Below are positions 44,003 through 52,009 of a stretch of 64,000 nt of DNA, piece by piece (position 1 is the stretch's first letter; every line of letters starts with the position of its first letter). Under the pieces are notes generated by a model, which saw nothing but the letters and a program-made list of their open reading frames with translations, had not been told where the DNA came from and made no database searches. Made by a program: the position numbers and the translations under genes. Location: positions 1 through 64,000 of the forward strand of contig NZ_JOEH01000021.1 of assembly GCF_000719095.1 (NCBI RefSeq). The letters are read 5' to 3'. This DNA comes from Streptacidiphilus jeojiense. GTDB taxonomy: Bacteria; Actinomycetota; Actinomycetes; Streptomycetales; Streptomycetaceae.

Positions 44003-45022
44003 TCACCACATTCCCTTGGCGACGAGGACCCCGGCGTCGTCCCTGCGCACCCCGGCCTGCCGCAGCAGGTGCCCGGCCACCACCACCGGGAGGTGCCGCA
44101 GCAGCCCCGGCATGGAGTCGGGGTCCCACCGGTCGGTCAGACCGTCGGAGTGCATCACCAGGGCGCCGCCGGGAGGCAGCGGGTACTCGAAGGTCCGCAG
44201 CTGCGGCATCCGGTGGCCGACGATCCCCGGGTGGGACAGCGGGCTGGAACGGGTGTCGTCGCCGATCAGCGCGGCCGCGACATTGCCGACGCCGCAGTAC
44301 AGCAGCCGTCCCGCGTCGGGCTCGACCCTGGCGACGGCCACCGCGGCGCCCCTGGTGCCGCGGAGCGCGCGGTGGATCTCGTCCAGCACGTCCGCCGGCT
44401 GCCGGGCCCTGCCGGAGCGGAACGCCTGGACGGCGGCCGCGGCGGCGAGGGCGGCCATCGGACCGTGCCCGAGACCGTCACAGAGCATCAGCAGGGCCGC
44501 CGGGCCGCTGCCCTCGTCGATCCGGGCCGCCCAGGCGTCGCCGCAGACCTGCTCGCCGCTGATGGCCCGGGTCAGCCCGGCCACGGACGGCTCGCGCTGC
44601 TGCCCGGTGGACCGGGTCGCCCAGAAGCGTGCGGCGATCACCGTGCCCCGACCGGGAAGTGAGTGGACGTCGAAGACGTCGGCGAGGCGGGCCACGCTGC
44701 CCAGGCCGATGCCCAGGGTCCCGGCCGAGGACATGCCGTCCCGCATGGCCTCGGGCACGTCGGCCATGCCCGGGCCCGAGTCGACGGCCAGGAACTCCAC
44801 TCCGGCCTGGTGCTCGGTGCGTACCACCCGGAGCAGGATGGCCCCGTCGACGGCGTGCTTGACCAGGTTGGACGCCGCCTCGGAGACGGCCAGCGCGACC
44901 TCGCCGGAGCGCCGTTCGTCCAGCCCGACCCGCCGGGCCAGCGCCGCGGCCGCGCCCCGGGCGGCCCCGGGCTCGCTGCGGAACCAGGAGATGTCCTCGG
45001 ACTCCAGCAGCAGGATGCTCAC
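44003..45022 (-). CDS. HATPase-PP2C fusion phosphatase (RsbX-like)
   Basis: 339 residues with two parts: an N-terminal RsbT-like HATPase (about 1-135; VALAVSEAASNLVKHAVDG, SAGTLGIGLGSVARL) and a C-terminal SpoIIE/PP2C domain (about 140-339; MLCDGLGHGPMAALA, VMHSDGLTD, RRDDAGVLVAKG). In B. subtilis, RsbX resets the stressosome by dephosphorylating RsbS and RsbR, and the position directly after rsbT supports that role. GTG 45022 overlaps the rsbT stop (GTGA); GTG 45031 is an alternative. Confidence 0.85.
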   Translation of the reverse strand: MSILLLESEDISWFRSEPGAARGAAAALARRVGLDERRSGEVALAVSEAASNLVKHAVDGAILLRVVRTEHQAGVEFLAVDSGPGMADVPEAMRDGMSSAGTLGIGLGSVARLADVFDVHSLPGRGTVIAARFWATRSTGQQREPSVAGLTRAISGEQVCGDAWAARIDEGSGPAALLMLCDGLGHGPMAALAAAAAVQAFRSGRARQPADVLDEIHRALRGTRGAAVAVARVEPDAGRLLYCGVGNVAAALIGDDTRSSPLSHPGIVGHRMPQLRTFEYPLPPGGALVMHSDGLTDRWDPDSMPGLLRHLPVVVAGHLLRQAGVRRDDAGVLVAKGMW

Positions 45023-45429
45023 CTGGCCCACTTGGTGATGGTCACCGTGGTGCCGCGGCCCGGTTCGGACTCGATGGCGAACTCGTCCACCAGACGGCGC
45101 GAGCCGCTCAGGCCCAGCCCCATTCCGGTGCCCGAGCTCCAGCCGTCGGTGAGGGCCAGCTCCAGGTCGGCGATGCCGGGGCCGGAATCGCGGAACACCA
45201 CCTGGACGCCCCGGCGCAGCCCGTTCCGGATCAGCTCGCCGCGGAGCGTCCCGCCGCCGCCGTGCACCAGCGTGTTGCGGGCCAGTTCGCTGGCGGCGGT
45301 CACTAGTTTGGTCTGCTCCACCAGCGACAGCCGGCAGTCCTGGGCCAGGGTCCGGACCAGCTGCCGGGCCCGGACCACATCGTCGTTGGCGACGATCGGA
45401 AGCAGTCCCTCCCCGGCCTCGACGGTCAC
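45019..45429 (-). CDS. rsbT: Stressosome switch kinase RsbT
   Basis: A 136-residue GHKL serine/threonine kinase. N-box: AASELARNTLVHGGGG; G1: FRDSGPGIAD; G2: SSGTGMGLGLSGSRRLVDEF. In the stressosome it phosphorylates RsbS and RsbR, leaves the complex and activates a PP2C phosphatase. GTG 45429 overlaps the rsbS stop and its own stop overlaps the next start, so it is in a tightly coupled string. Confidence 0.92.
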   Translation of the reverse strand: MTVEAGEGLLPIVANDDVVRARQLVRTLAQDCRLSLVEQTKLVTAASELARNTLVHGGGGTLRGELIRNGLRRGVQVVFRDSGPGIADLELALTDGWSSGTGMGLGLSGSRRLVDEFAIESEPGRGTTVTITKWAR

Positions 45430-45821
45430 GACGCGGTCGGTTCTGCGGTGAGCCCGTCGCGGCCGCCGCGGGCCCGCTCCAGCAGCCGCAGGCCCAGGTC
45501 GAGGTTGAGCGCGGTGCTCACCCCGCCCAGCGACAGCCCCAGTTCGACCAGGGTGATCGCGACCGCCGGGCGCATGCCCACGACCACCGTCTCGGCGTCC
45601 AGCATCCGGGAGATGGCGGCGATGGTCGCCAGCATCCGGCCGACGAAGGAGTCGACGATCTCCACCGCGCTGATGTCGATCACCACGCCGTGCGCGGCCG
45701 ATTCGACCACCCGGGCGGCCAGGTCGTCCTGGAGGTTCAGTACGGACTGGTCGTCCAGGTCGGTCTGGATCGACACCAGCAGGATGTCGCCGATCTGCAG
45801 GATCGGCACGCGCTCGCTCAC
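45426..45821 (-). CDS. rsbS: Stressosome STAS protein RsbS
   Basis: A 131-residue stand-alone STAS protein starting VPILQIGDILLVSIQTDL. GVVIDISAVEIVDSFVGRML has the Asp57-Ser58 phosphorylation site used by RsbT. MRPAVAITLVELGLSLGGV is the usual end of the RsbS STAS fold. GTGA overlaps on both sides. Confidence 0.92.
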   Translation of the reverse strand: MSERVPILQIGDILLVSIQTDLDDQSVLNLQDDLAARVVESAAHGVVIDISAVEIVDSFVGRMLATIAAISRMLDAETVVVGMRPAVAITLVELGLSLGGVSTALNLDLGLRLLERARGGRDGLTAEPTAS

Positions 45822-46675
45822 TTCGCCACCCGGTCCCCGCGCCGGCCGATCTCGATGCCGGAGCGCCGCAGGGCGTGCCGCAGCGCGTCCGCCAGGCTGG
45901 CCTTGGTGGCGATGTCCCCGAAGTCGATGCCGAGGGCGACGATGGTCTGCGCGATCTGCGGGCGGATGCCGGAGATGGTGCACTCGGCGCCCATCAGCCG
46001 GGCCGCGACCACGGTCTTCAGCAGGTGCTGGGCGACCTGGGTGTCCACCGCGGGCACCCCGGTGATGTCGATGATGGCCTGCTCGGACCCGGTGTCGATG
46101 AGGGCCTGGAGCATCTTCTCCATCACCACCATGGTGCGCGCCGAGTCCAGCGTGCCGACCAGCGGTACGCAGATCACCCCGTCCCACAGCTTGACCACCG
46201 GTGTCGACAGTTCCAGCAGCTGTTCCGACTGGGAGCTGATCAGCTCCTCCCGGGCACGGGCGTAGGTCTCCACCGTGAACAGGCCCAGATCGTCCAGCAG
46301 CGAGGAGAGTTGGAGGTAGCTGCGGAGCGATCCGCCGTCCGGGTCCTTGGCCAGCGCCGGTTCCAGCGCCTGCTTCAGCGCGAACACGCTGATCGCGGTC
46401 TCGCTGGGGGTGAAGCCCTGGCGGGCCCGGGTCCGCGACAGCTCGGTCAGCAGCGCCCGCACCTCGGCGAAGGCATCGTCCTTCGCGGCGAGGGAGCCGG
46501 TGCGCAGCGCCGCCAGCAGGGCCGAGTACAGCTCGCGCAGCTCCTGGTCTATCTCGGCGGTGCTCACCCGTCCGCGCAGGGTCGTCGAGACGATGCGGAC
46601 CCACTCGGCGGAGAGGTCCTCGGCGTCTGCGGACAGGAGGTCGATCAGCTGCCGGGAGTTGTCGGGGTCGGCCAC
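45818..46675 (-). CDS. rsbR: Stressosome co-antagonist RsbR
   Basis: 285 residues. The N-terminal half (about 1-150) is a helical RsbRN-like globin-type sensor region; the C-terminal half (about 160-275) is a STAS domain beginning ELSTPVVKLWDGVICVPLVG, with the Thr-bearing phosphorylation loop IDITGVPAVDTQVAQHLL. RsbR and RsbS form the stressosome shell. The start is GTG 46675 behind GAGGAG; the frame is open to 46759 but has no better ribosome-binding site there. Confidence 0.92.
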   Translation of the reverse strand: MADPDNSRQLIDLLSADAEDLSAEWVRIVSTTLRGRVSTAEIDQELRELYSALLAALRTGSLAAKDDAFAEVRALLTELSRTRARQGFTPSETAISVFALKQALEPALAKDPDGGSLRSYLQLSSLLDDLGLFTVETYARAREELISSQSEQLLELSTPVVKLWDGVICVPLVGTLDSARTMVVMEKMLQALIDTGSEQAIIDITGVPAVDTQVAQHLLKTVVAARLMGAECTISGIRPQIAQTIVALGIDFGDIATKASLADALRHALRRSGIEIGRRGDRVAK

Positions 46676-46783
46676 GGGGGCGCTCCTCTTCGTCGAGCTC
46701 GGGTGGGGGACGGCGCGGATGCGGCCGTCCGGGTGAGCTGCCGTCGCAGCGTATGCCATCGTGACGCGCTCTCGGCGCGCTCC

Positions 46784-47230
46784 TCAGTCATCGGAGCGGC
46801 CGCAGGTGGGAGACCTCGCCGGCACCGTCACCGTGATGGTCTTGCCGCGCAGCGGGTCCCGGTCGACCTCCACGTCGGCCGCGATCCGCAGCAGCAGGTG
46901 CCAGCCGAAGCCGCCGCCCCCAGCGGTCAGGTCCGGGCGTCGTGGCACCGGCGCCTCGGTGCTGGAGTCGCTGACGGCCAAGGTGAGGCGGCTGCCGTCG
47001 TCGGTCAGCCGCAGTACGCAGGGGCCGGGGGCGTGCCGCAGCGCGTTGGAGACCAGCTCGCCCGACGCGATCAGGACGTCGTCCAGGACTTCCGGGGCCA
47101 GCGGGGGCGAGCAGTGCTCCAGGAAGGCCCGGGTGTGGTCCCGGGCCCGTGGCGAGGTGCCTGCGGCTCCGCTCAGCGGCAGACGGCTGCTGCGAACGCG
47201 GAGGTCCGCTCCTGGGCGGTCGGTGCTCAC
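46784..47230 (-). CDS. RsbW-like anti-sigma kinase (first copy)
   Basis: A 148-residue HATPase_c_2 protein: VLIASGELVSNALRHAPGPC (N-box), LAVSDSST (G1) and GGGGFGWHLLLRIA (G2). It is read from GTG 47230 and has its own promoter-like element GCAT-N15-GGGTAG at 47291-47315, divergent from the sigma gene. This makes it the best candidate for the anti-sigma factor of the adjacent SigB/SigF-type protein. The next gene, rsbR, starts 108 bases further on. Confidence 0.85.
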   Translation of the reverse strand: MSTDRPGADLRVRSSRLPLSGAAGTSPRARDHTRAFLEHCSPPLAPEVLDDVLIASGELVSNALRHAPGPCVLRLTDDGSRLTLAVSDSSTEAPVPRRPDLTAGGGGFGWHLLLRIAADVEVDRDPLRGKTITVTVPARSPTCGRSDD

Positions 47231-47290
47231 GCTGTGCCCCCGAGGAGGTCGGTGTGACGGCTGGAGACTGAAGTTCTGTCCGGAACCCGC

Positions 47291-47315
47291 CTACCCCTGC
47301 CGCGGAGCGGGATGC
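47291..47315 (-). promoter_or_regulatory. SigB-type promoter for the stressosome operon
   Basis: On the minus strand, GCAT (47315-47312), 15 bases, then GGGTAG (47296-47291). The published Streptomyces sigma-B consensus, from memory, is GNNT-N14-16-GGGTA(C/T); only the last base departs. It lies 60 bases upstream of GTG 47230. Confidence 0.6.
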
Positions 47316-47351
47316 GGGCGAACCGGGACGAAAGAAGAACCAGTTGACGGG

Positions 47352-47376
47352 GCATGGGAACCGGACCCCGGGGTAC
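47352..47376 (+). promoter_or_regulatory. SigB-type promoter for the sigma gene
   Basis: GCAT (47352-47355), 15 bases, then GGGTAC (47371-47376), a full match to the SigB-type consensus, 68 bases upstream of ATG 47445. It suggests autoregulation. Confidence 0.7.
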
Positions 47377-47444
47377 GCGACCTTGCAGACGCGCACCAAC
47401 ACGGTTCGATTCGTATCGCACGACGAACCCTCGGGAGGGGCTCC

Positions 47445-48365
47445 ATGAACGCCAGCACGCAGGCAGTGCTCCAGCACGCCGGCACGCGGCAGACAGCGGC
47501 GGGGACCGCGGCGCCGGCACAGGACACCGCGACGGCTCCGGCCGGACCCGCACTCTTCCCCGACTTCGACCTCACCGACCCGTCCGGTGTCAGTCCCACC
47601 GACGCCCGGGCCATGTCCAAGGTGATGTTCGCCCGCTTGGCGACGCTGGAGGAGGGCACGCACGAGTACCAGTACGTGCGCAACACCCTGGTGGAGCTGA
47701 ACATGGCGCTGGTGAAGTTCGCCGCCGGGCGGTTCCGCACCCGCAGCGAGCCGATGGAGGACATCGTCCAGGTCGGCACGATCGGCCTGATCAAGGCCAT
47801 CGACCGGTTCGACCTGGACCACGAGGTGGAGTTCCCCACCTTCGCCATGCCCACCATCGTCGGCGAGATCAAGCGCTTCTTCCGGGACACCAGCTGGGCC
47901 GTGCACGTGCCGCGCCGGCTGCAGGAACTGCGGCTGCGGCTGGCCCGGGCCACCGACGAGCTGTCCCAGGCGATGGACCGCGCGCCCACCCCCGCCGAAC
48001 TGGCGGCCCACCTCGGACTGACCGAGGACGAGGTGCGCGAGGGCCTGGTCGCCGCCAACGGATACTCCGTCAGCTCCATCGACGCCGGACTGGCCTCGGC
48101 CGAGGACGCCAACGACGGCTCCTCGTTCGCCGAGCGGCTCGGCGAACCGGACCCGGGGCTGGAGGGAATCGAGAACCTGGAGTCGCTCAAACCGCTGATC
48201 GCCGAGCTCAGCGACCGGGAGCGGCTGATCCTGTCGCTGCGCTTCGTCTCCGACATGACGCAGTCCCAGATCGGCGAGCGCCTCGGCATCTCCCAGATGC
48301 ACGTCTCACGGCTGCTGTCGCGGGCGCTGGGGCGGCTGAGGAGCAGACTTCTGGTCGACGAATAG
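47445..48365 (+). CDS. SigB/SigF-family alternative sigma factor
   Basis: A 306-residue group 3 sigma factor (SigB/SigF/SigG type). Region 2: YQYVRNTLVELNMALVKFAA, EDIVQVGTIGLIKAIDRFD and FPTFAMPTIVGEIKRFFRD; region 3: VPRRLQELRLRLARATDEL; region 4: LSDRERLILSLRFVSDMTQS, QIGERLGISQMHVSRLLSRA. All regions are intact, unlike the sigma gene at 17.3 kb. GGGAGGGG precedes ATG 47445. The stop codon lies inside a 15-bp tandem duplication. It is probably held by the RsbW-like protein encoded divergently. Confidence 0.93.
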   Translation: MNASTQAVLQHAGTRQTAAGTAAPAQDTATAPAGPALFPDFDLTDPSGVSPTDARAMSKVMFARLATLEEGTHEYQYVRNTLVELNMALVKFAAGRFRTRSEPMEDIVQVGTIGLIKAIDRFDLDHEVEFPTFAMPTIVGEIKRFFRDTSWAVHVPRRLQELRLRLARATDELSQAMDRAPTPAELAAHLGLTEDEVREGLVAANGYSVSSIDAGLASAEDANDGSSFAERLGEPDPGLEGIENLESLKPLIAELSDRERLILSLRFVSDMTQSQIGERLGISQMHVSRLLSRALGRLRSRLLVDE

Positions 48366-48386
48366 GGAGAAGACGAATAGGGAGAA
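48357..48386. repeat. 15-bp tandem duplication across the sigma stop codon
   Basis: GACGAATAGGGAGAA occurs twice back to back (48357-48371 and 48372-48386). The first copy supplies the last two codons and the TAG stop; the second repeats them out of use. Confidence 0.9.
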
Positions 48387-48465
48387 AGGGAGAAGACGCC
48401 CAGGAAGCACCCAGCTTTTGCGTGACCATTACACCTGCGACGGATGCAGTGGACGCGGGTCGACC

Positions 48466-48471
48466 TATCCT
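48466..48471 (+). promoter_or_regulatory. Probable -10 element for the gene at 48478
   Basis: TATCCT ends 6 bases before the ATG, without a ribosome-binding site between them, consistent with a leaderless mRNA. Confidence 0.45.
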
Positions 48472-48477
48472 GTGGTC

Positions 48478-49290
48478 ATGTCGGAGGAGATTGAAGTCAG
48501 CCTGACCCTGCGGGTACGGCTGACCGACTGGGACGGCCTGCGGGCGGCCGGTCTCGGCGCGGTGTCCCGCGGAGCCGGGGCCGAGGAGGTACGGGCCAGG
48601 GCCGAACAGGTCGCGTCCGGGCCCTACGGCGCGCTCGCCGTACTCATCGACCCGGACCGGCTGCTGGCCGGGATCGACAGCGTCGAGGCGGTGACCTCGG
48701 TGGTCGCGGTCGGCGCGCCCGGAAGCTTCGGCGGGATCCAGGCCCCGGACTTCGGCGCGCTGTTCCCGCTGACCCCGCCGTCCGGGTCGGAGAACCCCTG
48801 GCTGCTCACCCCGCGCACCGCCGCGGTGCTCCACGGCCAGCTGCGGATACTCGCCGACTGCGCCCGCAACGAGCTGGACGAGCTCGGCGGCGCCCCGGTC
48901 CGCCCGGAGACCCGCAGCGGCGTGGTCTTCGCCGCCCTGCCCAAGCCCACCTGGGGCCAGGACGCCGACTGGCGCACCCGCTTCATCTCCTCCTTCTGCG
49001 CCCTCGCCGCGGACCTGGCGGCGGGGAAGTGGCCGCGGCCGCGCTGCCCGGCGGAGGAGATGGCGCTGCACCTGGCCCTGCTGGACGCCGAGGAAGCGCT
49101 TTCCGACGTCCCCGAGGGCGTCGAGAGCGACGTCGCCGGCCTGCCGGTCAGCGTCTACGACTACGACTGGAGCGGCTGCCGCGCCACCTTCTTCCGCCAC
49201 GCCGACGTACTGCTGCGCTACGAGGCCATATCTCCGGCACTGGAGGAGCCGGCCTCGTGGTTCACCGCCTTCGAGGCGGGGGCGGGCTGA
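48478..49290 (+). CDS. Conserved hypothetical protein, 270 aa
   Basis: A soluble acidic protein without signal or membrane segments. N-terminal VSLTLRVRLTDWDGLRAAG and a later VSVYDYDWSGCRATFFRHAD are its most characteristic stretches. I do not recognise a family or a catalytic motif. Confidence 0.75.
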   Translation: MSEEIEVSLTLRVRLTDWDGLRAAGLGAVSRGAGAEEVRARAEQVASGPYGALAVLIDPDRLLAGIDSVEAVTSVVAVGAPGSFGGIQAPDFGALFPLTPPSGSENPWLLTPRTAAVLHGQLRILADCARNELDELGGAPVRPETRSGVVFAALPKPTWGQDADWRTRFISSFCALAADLAAGKWPRPRCPAEEMALHLALLDAEEALSDVPEGVESDVAGLPVSVYDYDWSGCRATFFRHADVLLRYEAISPALEEPASWFTAFEAGAG

Positions 49291-49468
49291 GCGGGGGCAC
49301 CGCGGGTTTCGCCGGGGTGCGGGGCGTCGCGCCCCGATATTTGGAGTACGGCCTTCGAGGCGGGCTGACCGGCGAATGCAGGCGACTGCCGGGCGCGGGC
49401 GGGCGAGGCACGATTGGATGGAGCAGCGGTACCGAACGACCAGGCGCACCGAACGAGGAGGAGCGACC

Positions 49469-49909
49469 GTGAGCGACGACATGACCGGTGACGGGGTCTA
49501 CCAGCCCGATCCCGGCGAGGACGAGCACGACGACAACGGGCTGCTCGACTCCGAGGACACCCTGATCGACCGCGGCCTGGACGACGCCCTGGACGAGGGC
49601 TACTCGCCGCCCGACCGCCCGCTGGCGGTCAACCGCTACGAGGGCGACGAGAGCCTGGACGAGCGGCTGGCCGAGGAACTGCCCGAGGTCGAGGCGGAGC
49701 GCGGCGACGGCGTCGGCGACACCTGGGACACCGACGGCGAGGAGATCGACGACGAGGTCGGCGACGTCCGGGCCGGCCGGCTGGTCGCCCCGGGCGAGGG
49801 CTCGCACCTGGAGACGGACGGGCTGATCGCCTACGACCAGGGCATCGACGGGGCCGGCGCCTCCGCCGAGGAGGCCGCCGTGCACGTGGTCCCCGACGGG
49901 GAGTGGTGA
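49469..49909 (+). CDS. DUF5709 acidic protein
   Basis: A 146-residue, very acidic protein. GVYQPDPGEDE, DTLIDRGLDDALDEGYSPPD, RPLAV and the closing DGAGASAEEAAVHVVPD pattern match DUF5709, found across Streptomyces. GTG 49469 follows GAGGAGGAG. Function unknown; it overlaps or abuts the aldehyde dehydrogenase gene, so the two are probably co-transcribed. Confidence 0.85.
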   Translation: MSDDMTGDGVYQPDPGEDEHDDNGLLDSEDTLIDRGLDDALDEGYSPPDRPLAVNRYEGDESLDERLAEELPEVEAERGDGVGDTWDTDGEEIDDEVGDVRAGRLVAPGEGSHLETDGLIAYDQGIDGAGASAEEAAVHVVPDGEW

Positions 49910-49917
49910 CCGCCGCC

Positions 49918-51306
49918 ATGGCGATCGCCACCATCGACCCCGCCACCGGGGAGACCCTGGAGACCTTCGAGGCGCTGGACCCGGCCGGCATCGAGATCCG
50001 GCTGGCCCGCGCCGCGAGCGCGTTCGAGGTGCACCGCCGCACCGGCTTCGCCGAGCGCGCCGCGCTGTTGCGGGCCGCCGCCGACCTGCTGTCGGCCGAG
50101 CGGGAGGCCGACGCCGCGCTGCTCACCCTGGAGATGGGCAAGCCGCTGGCGCAGGCACTGGCCGAGGTCGACAAGTGCGCCCGGGCCATGCGCTGGTACG
50201 CCGAGCACGCCGAGGCGCTGCTCGCCGACGAGCACCCGGACCCGGCCGACGTCGCCGACTCCGGCGGCTCGGCCGCGCACGTCCGCTACCGGCCGCTGGG
50301 CCCGGTGCTGGCGGTGATGCCGTGGAACTTCCCGCTCTGGCAGGTGGTCAGGTTCGCCGCGCCGGCCCTGATGGCCGGGAACACCGCGCTGCTCAAGCAC
50401 GCCTCCAACGTCCCCAGGACGGCGCTGCTGCTGGAGGACCTCTTCACCCGTGCGGGCTATCCGACGGGCTGTTTCCAGACGCTGCTGGTGGGTTCCGGCG
50501 CGATCGAGGCGGTGCTGCGCGATCCCCGGGTCGCCGCGGTGACGCTGACCGGCAGCGAGGGGGCGGGCCGCTCGGTCGCCGCGATCGCCGGGGACGAGAT
50601 CAAGAAGAGCGTGCTGGAACTGGGCGGCAGCGACCCCTTCCTGGTGCTGCCCTCGGCGGACGTCCGGCGGGCGGCCGAGGTGGCGGTCACCGCGCGGGTG
50701 CAGAACAACGGTCAGTCCTGCATCGCCGCCAAGCGGTTCATCGTCCACGCGGACGTCTACGAGGAGTTCGCCGCCGCCTTCGTGGCCGGGATGTCCGCGC
50801 TGCGGGTGGGCGACCCGATGGCGGCCGGTACCGACGTGGGCCCGCTGGCCACCGAGAGCGGCCGGGCCGATCTGGAGGAACTGGTCGACGACGCGCTGCG
50901 GCACGGAGCCAAGGCGCAGTGCGGCGGCCGGCGGCCCGAGGACCGCCCCGCGGGCTGGTTCTACGAGCCGACGGTGCTCACCGGGATCACCCCGGAGATG
51001 CGGATCCACCGCGAGGAGTGCTTCGGCCCGGTCGCCACCCTCTACCGGGTCGACAGCCTGGAGCAGGCCGTGGCGCTGGCCAACGACAGCTCCTTCGGCC
51101 TCAGCTCCAACGCCTGGACCACCGATCCGCAGGAGCAGGAGCTGCTGGAGCGTGAACTCCAGGCCGGTGCTGTCTACTTCAACGGCATGACGGCCTCGCA
51201 CCCGGCCTTTCCCTTCGGCGGCGTCAAGCGCTCCGGCTACGGGCGCGAGCTCTCGGCGCAGGGGATCAGGGAGTTCTGCAACGTCACCACCGTCTGGTAC
51301 GGCTGA
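49918..51306 (+). CDS. gabD: NAD(P)+-dependent succinate-semialdehyde dehydrogenase
   Basis: A 462-residue aldehyde dehydrogenase. MAIATIDPATGETLETFEAL is typical of actinobacterial GabD2-type enzymes. The active-site Glu is in LELGGSDPF and the Cys in NNGQSCIAAKRF; the nucleotide site is VLAVMPWNFPLWQV with LTGSEGAGRSV. It would oxidise succinate semialdehyde in GABA catabolism, though other aldehydes are possible. GTG 49906, overlapping the DUF5709 stop, is an alternative start. Confidence 0.88.
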   Translation: MAIATIDPATGETLETFEALDPAGIEIRLARAASAFEVHRRTGFAERAALLRAAADLLSAEREADAALLTLEMGKPLAQALAEVDKCARAMRWYAEHAEALLADEHPDPADVADSGGSAAHVRYRPLGPVLAVMPWNFPLWQVVRFAAPALMAGNTALLKHASNVPRTALLLEDLFTRAGYPTGCFQTLLVGSGAIEAVLRDPRVAAVTLTGSEGAGRSVAAIAGDEIKKSVLELGGSDPFLVLPSADVRRAAEVAVTARVQNNGQSCIAAKRFIVHADVYEEFAAAFVAGMSALRVGDPMAAGTDVGPLATESGRADLEELVDDALRHGAKAQCGGRRPEDRPAGWFYEPTVLTGITPEMRIHREECFGPVATLYRVDSLEQAVALANDSSFGLSSNAWTTDPQEQELLERELQAGAVYFNGMTASHPAFPFGGVKRSGYGRELSAQGIREFCNVTTVWYG

Positions 51307-51330
51307 CGGCCCGCTGCCGTCGCTCCGGCC

Positions 51331-51774
51331 CTAGAGCTCCGGGTTGCGCGGGGGCGTCGCGGTGTCCAGGAAGAAGGCGTCGATGCTCTGCACGGCCTGG
51401 ATGAAGTCGTCCAGGTTGACCGGCTTGGTGATGTAGGCGTTGCTGTGGCCCCGGTAGGCGCCCGACACGTCGTCAGGGGCGCTGGAGGTGGTCAGCACCA
51501 CGGTCGGGATCACCTTCAGCTCCTCGTCGTTCTTGAGGACGTTGAGCAGCTCACGGCCGTTCATCCGCGGCATGTTGAGGTCGAGCACGATCAGGTCGGG
51601 GAGCCGGACCGCGGGGTCGCGCAGCCGCTCCAGGGCGGCGATCCCGTCGGCGACCAGGGCGATGGTGCGGTCGGCGCCGCGTTGCAGCAGCGCCTCCTCG
51701 ATGAGCATGGCGTCGGCCGGATCGTCCTCGACCAGCAGGATGTCGAAGGGGCGGGGGGCTGCGAGAGCGGCCAT
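51331..51774 (-). CDS. Stand-alone response regulator (REC only)
   Basis: A 147-residue single receiver domain of the Rcp1/phytochrome-associated type: acidic pair in LLVEDDPAD, acceptor Asp65 in VLDLNMPRMNG, Thr in VVLTTSSAP, Lys117 in YITKPVN. There is no output domain. It is transcribed away from the histidine kinase at 52010 and is probably a phosphate shuttle for it. Confidence 0.9.
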   Translation of the reverse strand: MAALAAPRPFDILLVEDDPADAMLIEEALLQRGADRTIALVADGIAALERLRDPAVRLPDLIVLDLNMPRMNGRELLNVLKNDEELKVIPTVVLTTSSAPDDVSGAYRGHSNAYITKPVNLDDFIQAVQSIDAFFLDTATPPRNPEL

Positions 51775-51930
51775 CGGGGGCTCCGGTCGGTCGGGGCGTG
51801 GACTGCGCGGGTCGTCGGGCAGAACATGGGTCAGAACATCGGTCAGAGCAGGGGCTGAGCACGGGGCGGGGCACCGGTGTGAGCTCGGGTCAGAGCGTGT
51901 CAGGCCACCCTAGGCCCCCGGGTCGCCCAC

Positions 51931-51948
51931 GGACAACAACTGTTGTCC
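51931..51948. promoter_or_regulatory. 18-bp inverted repeat between the receiver and kinase genes
   Basis: GGACAACA-AC-TGTTGTCC has perfect 8-bp arms. It lies in the divergent promoter region, 157 bases from the receiver start and 62 bases before the kinase start, so it could control both. Confidence 0.55.
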
Positions 51949-52009
51949 TGATGGGCGGTAAGGTGTGTGCCGCGAGCCGTGGCGCGGCTGCTTCAGGGAG
52001 GGAATCCAC

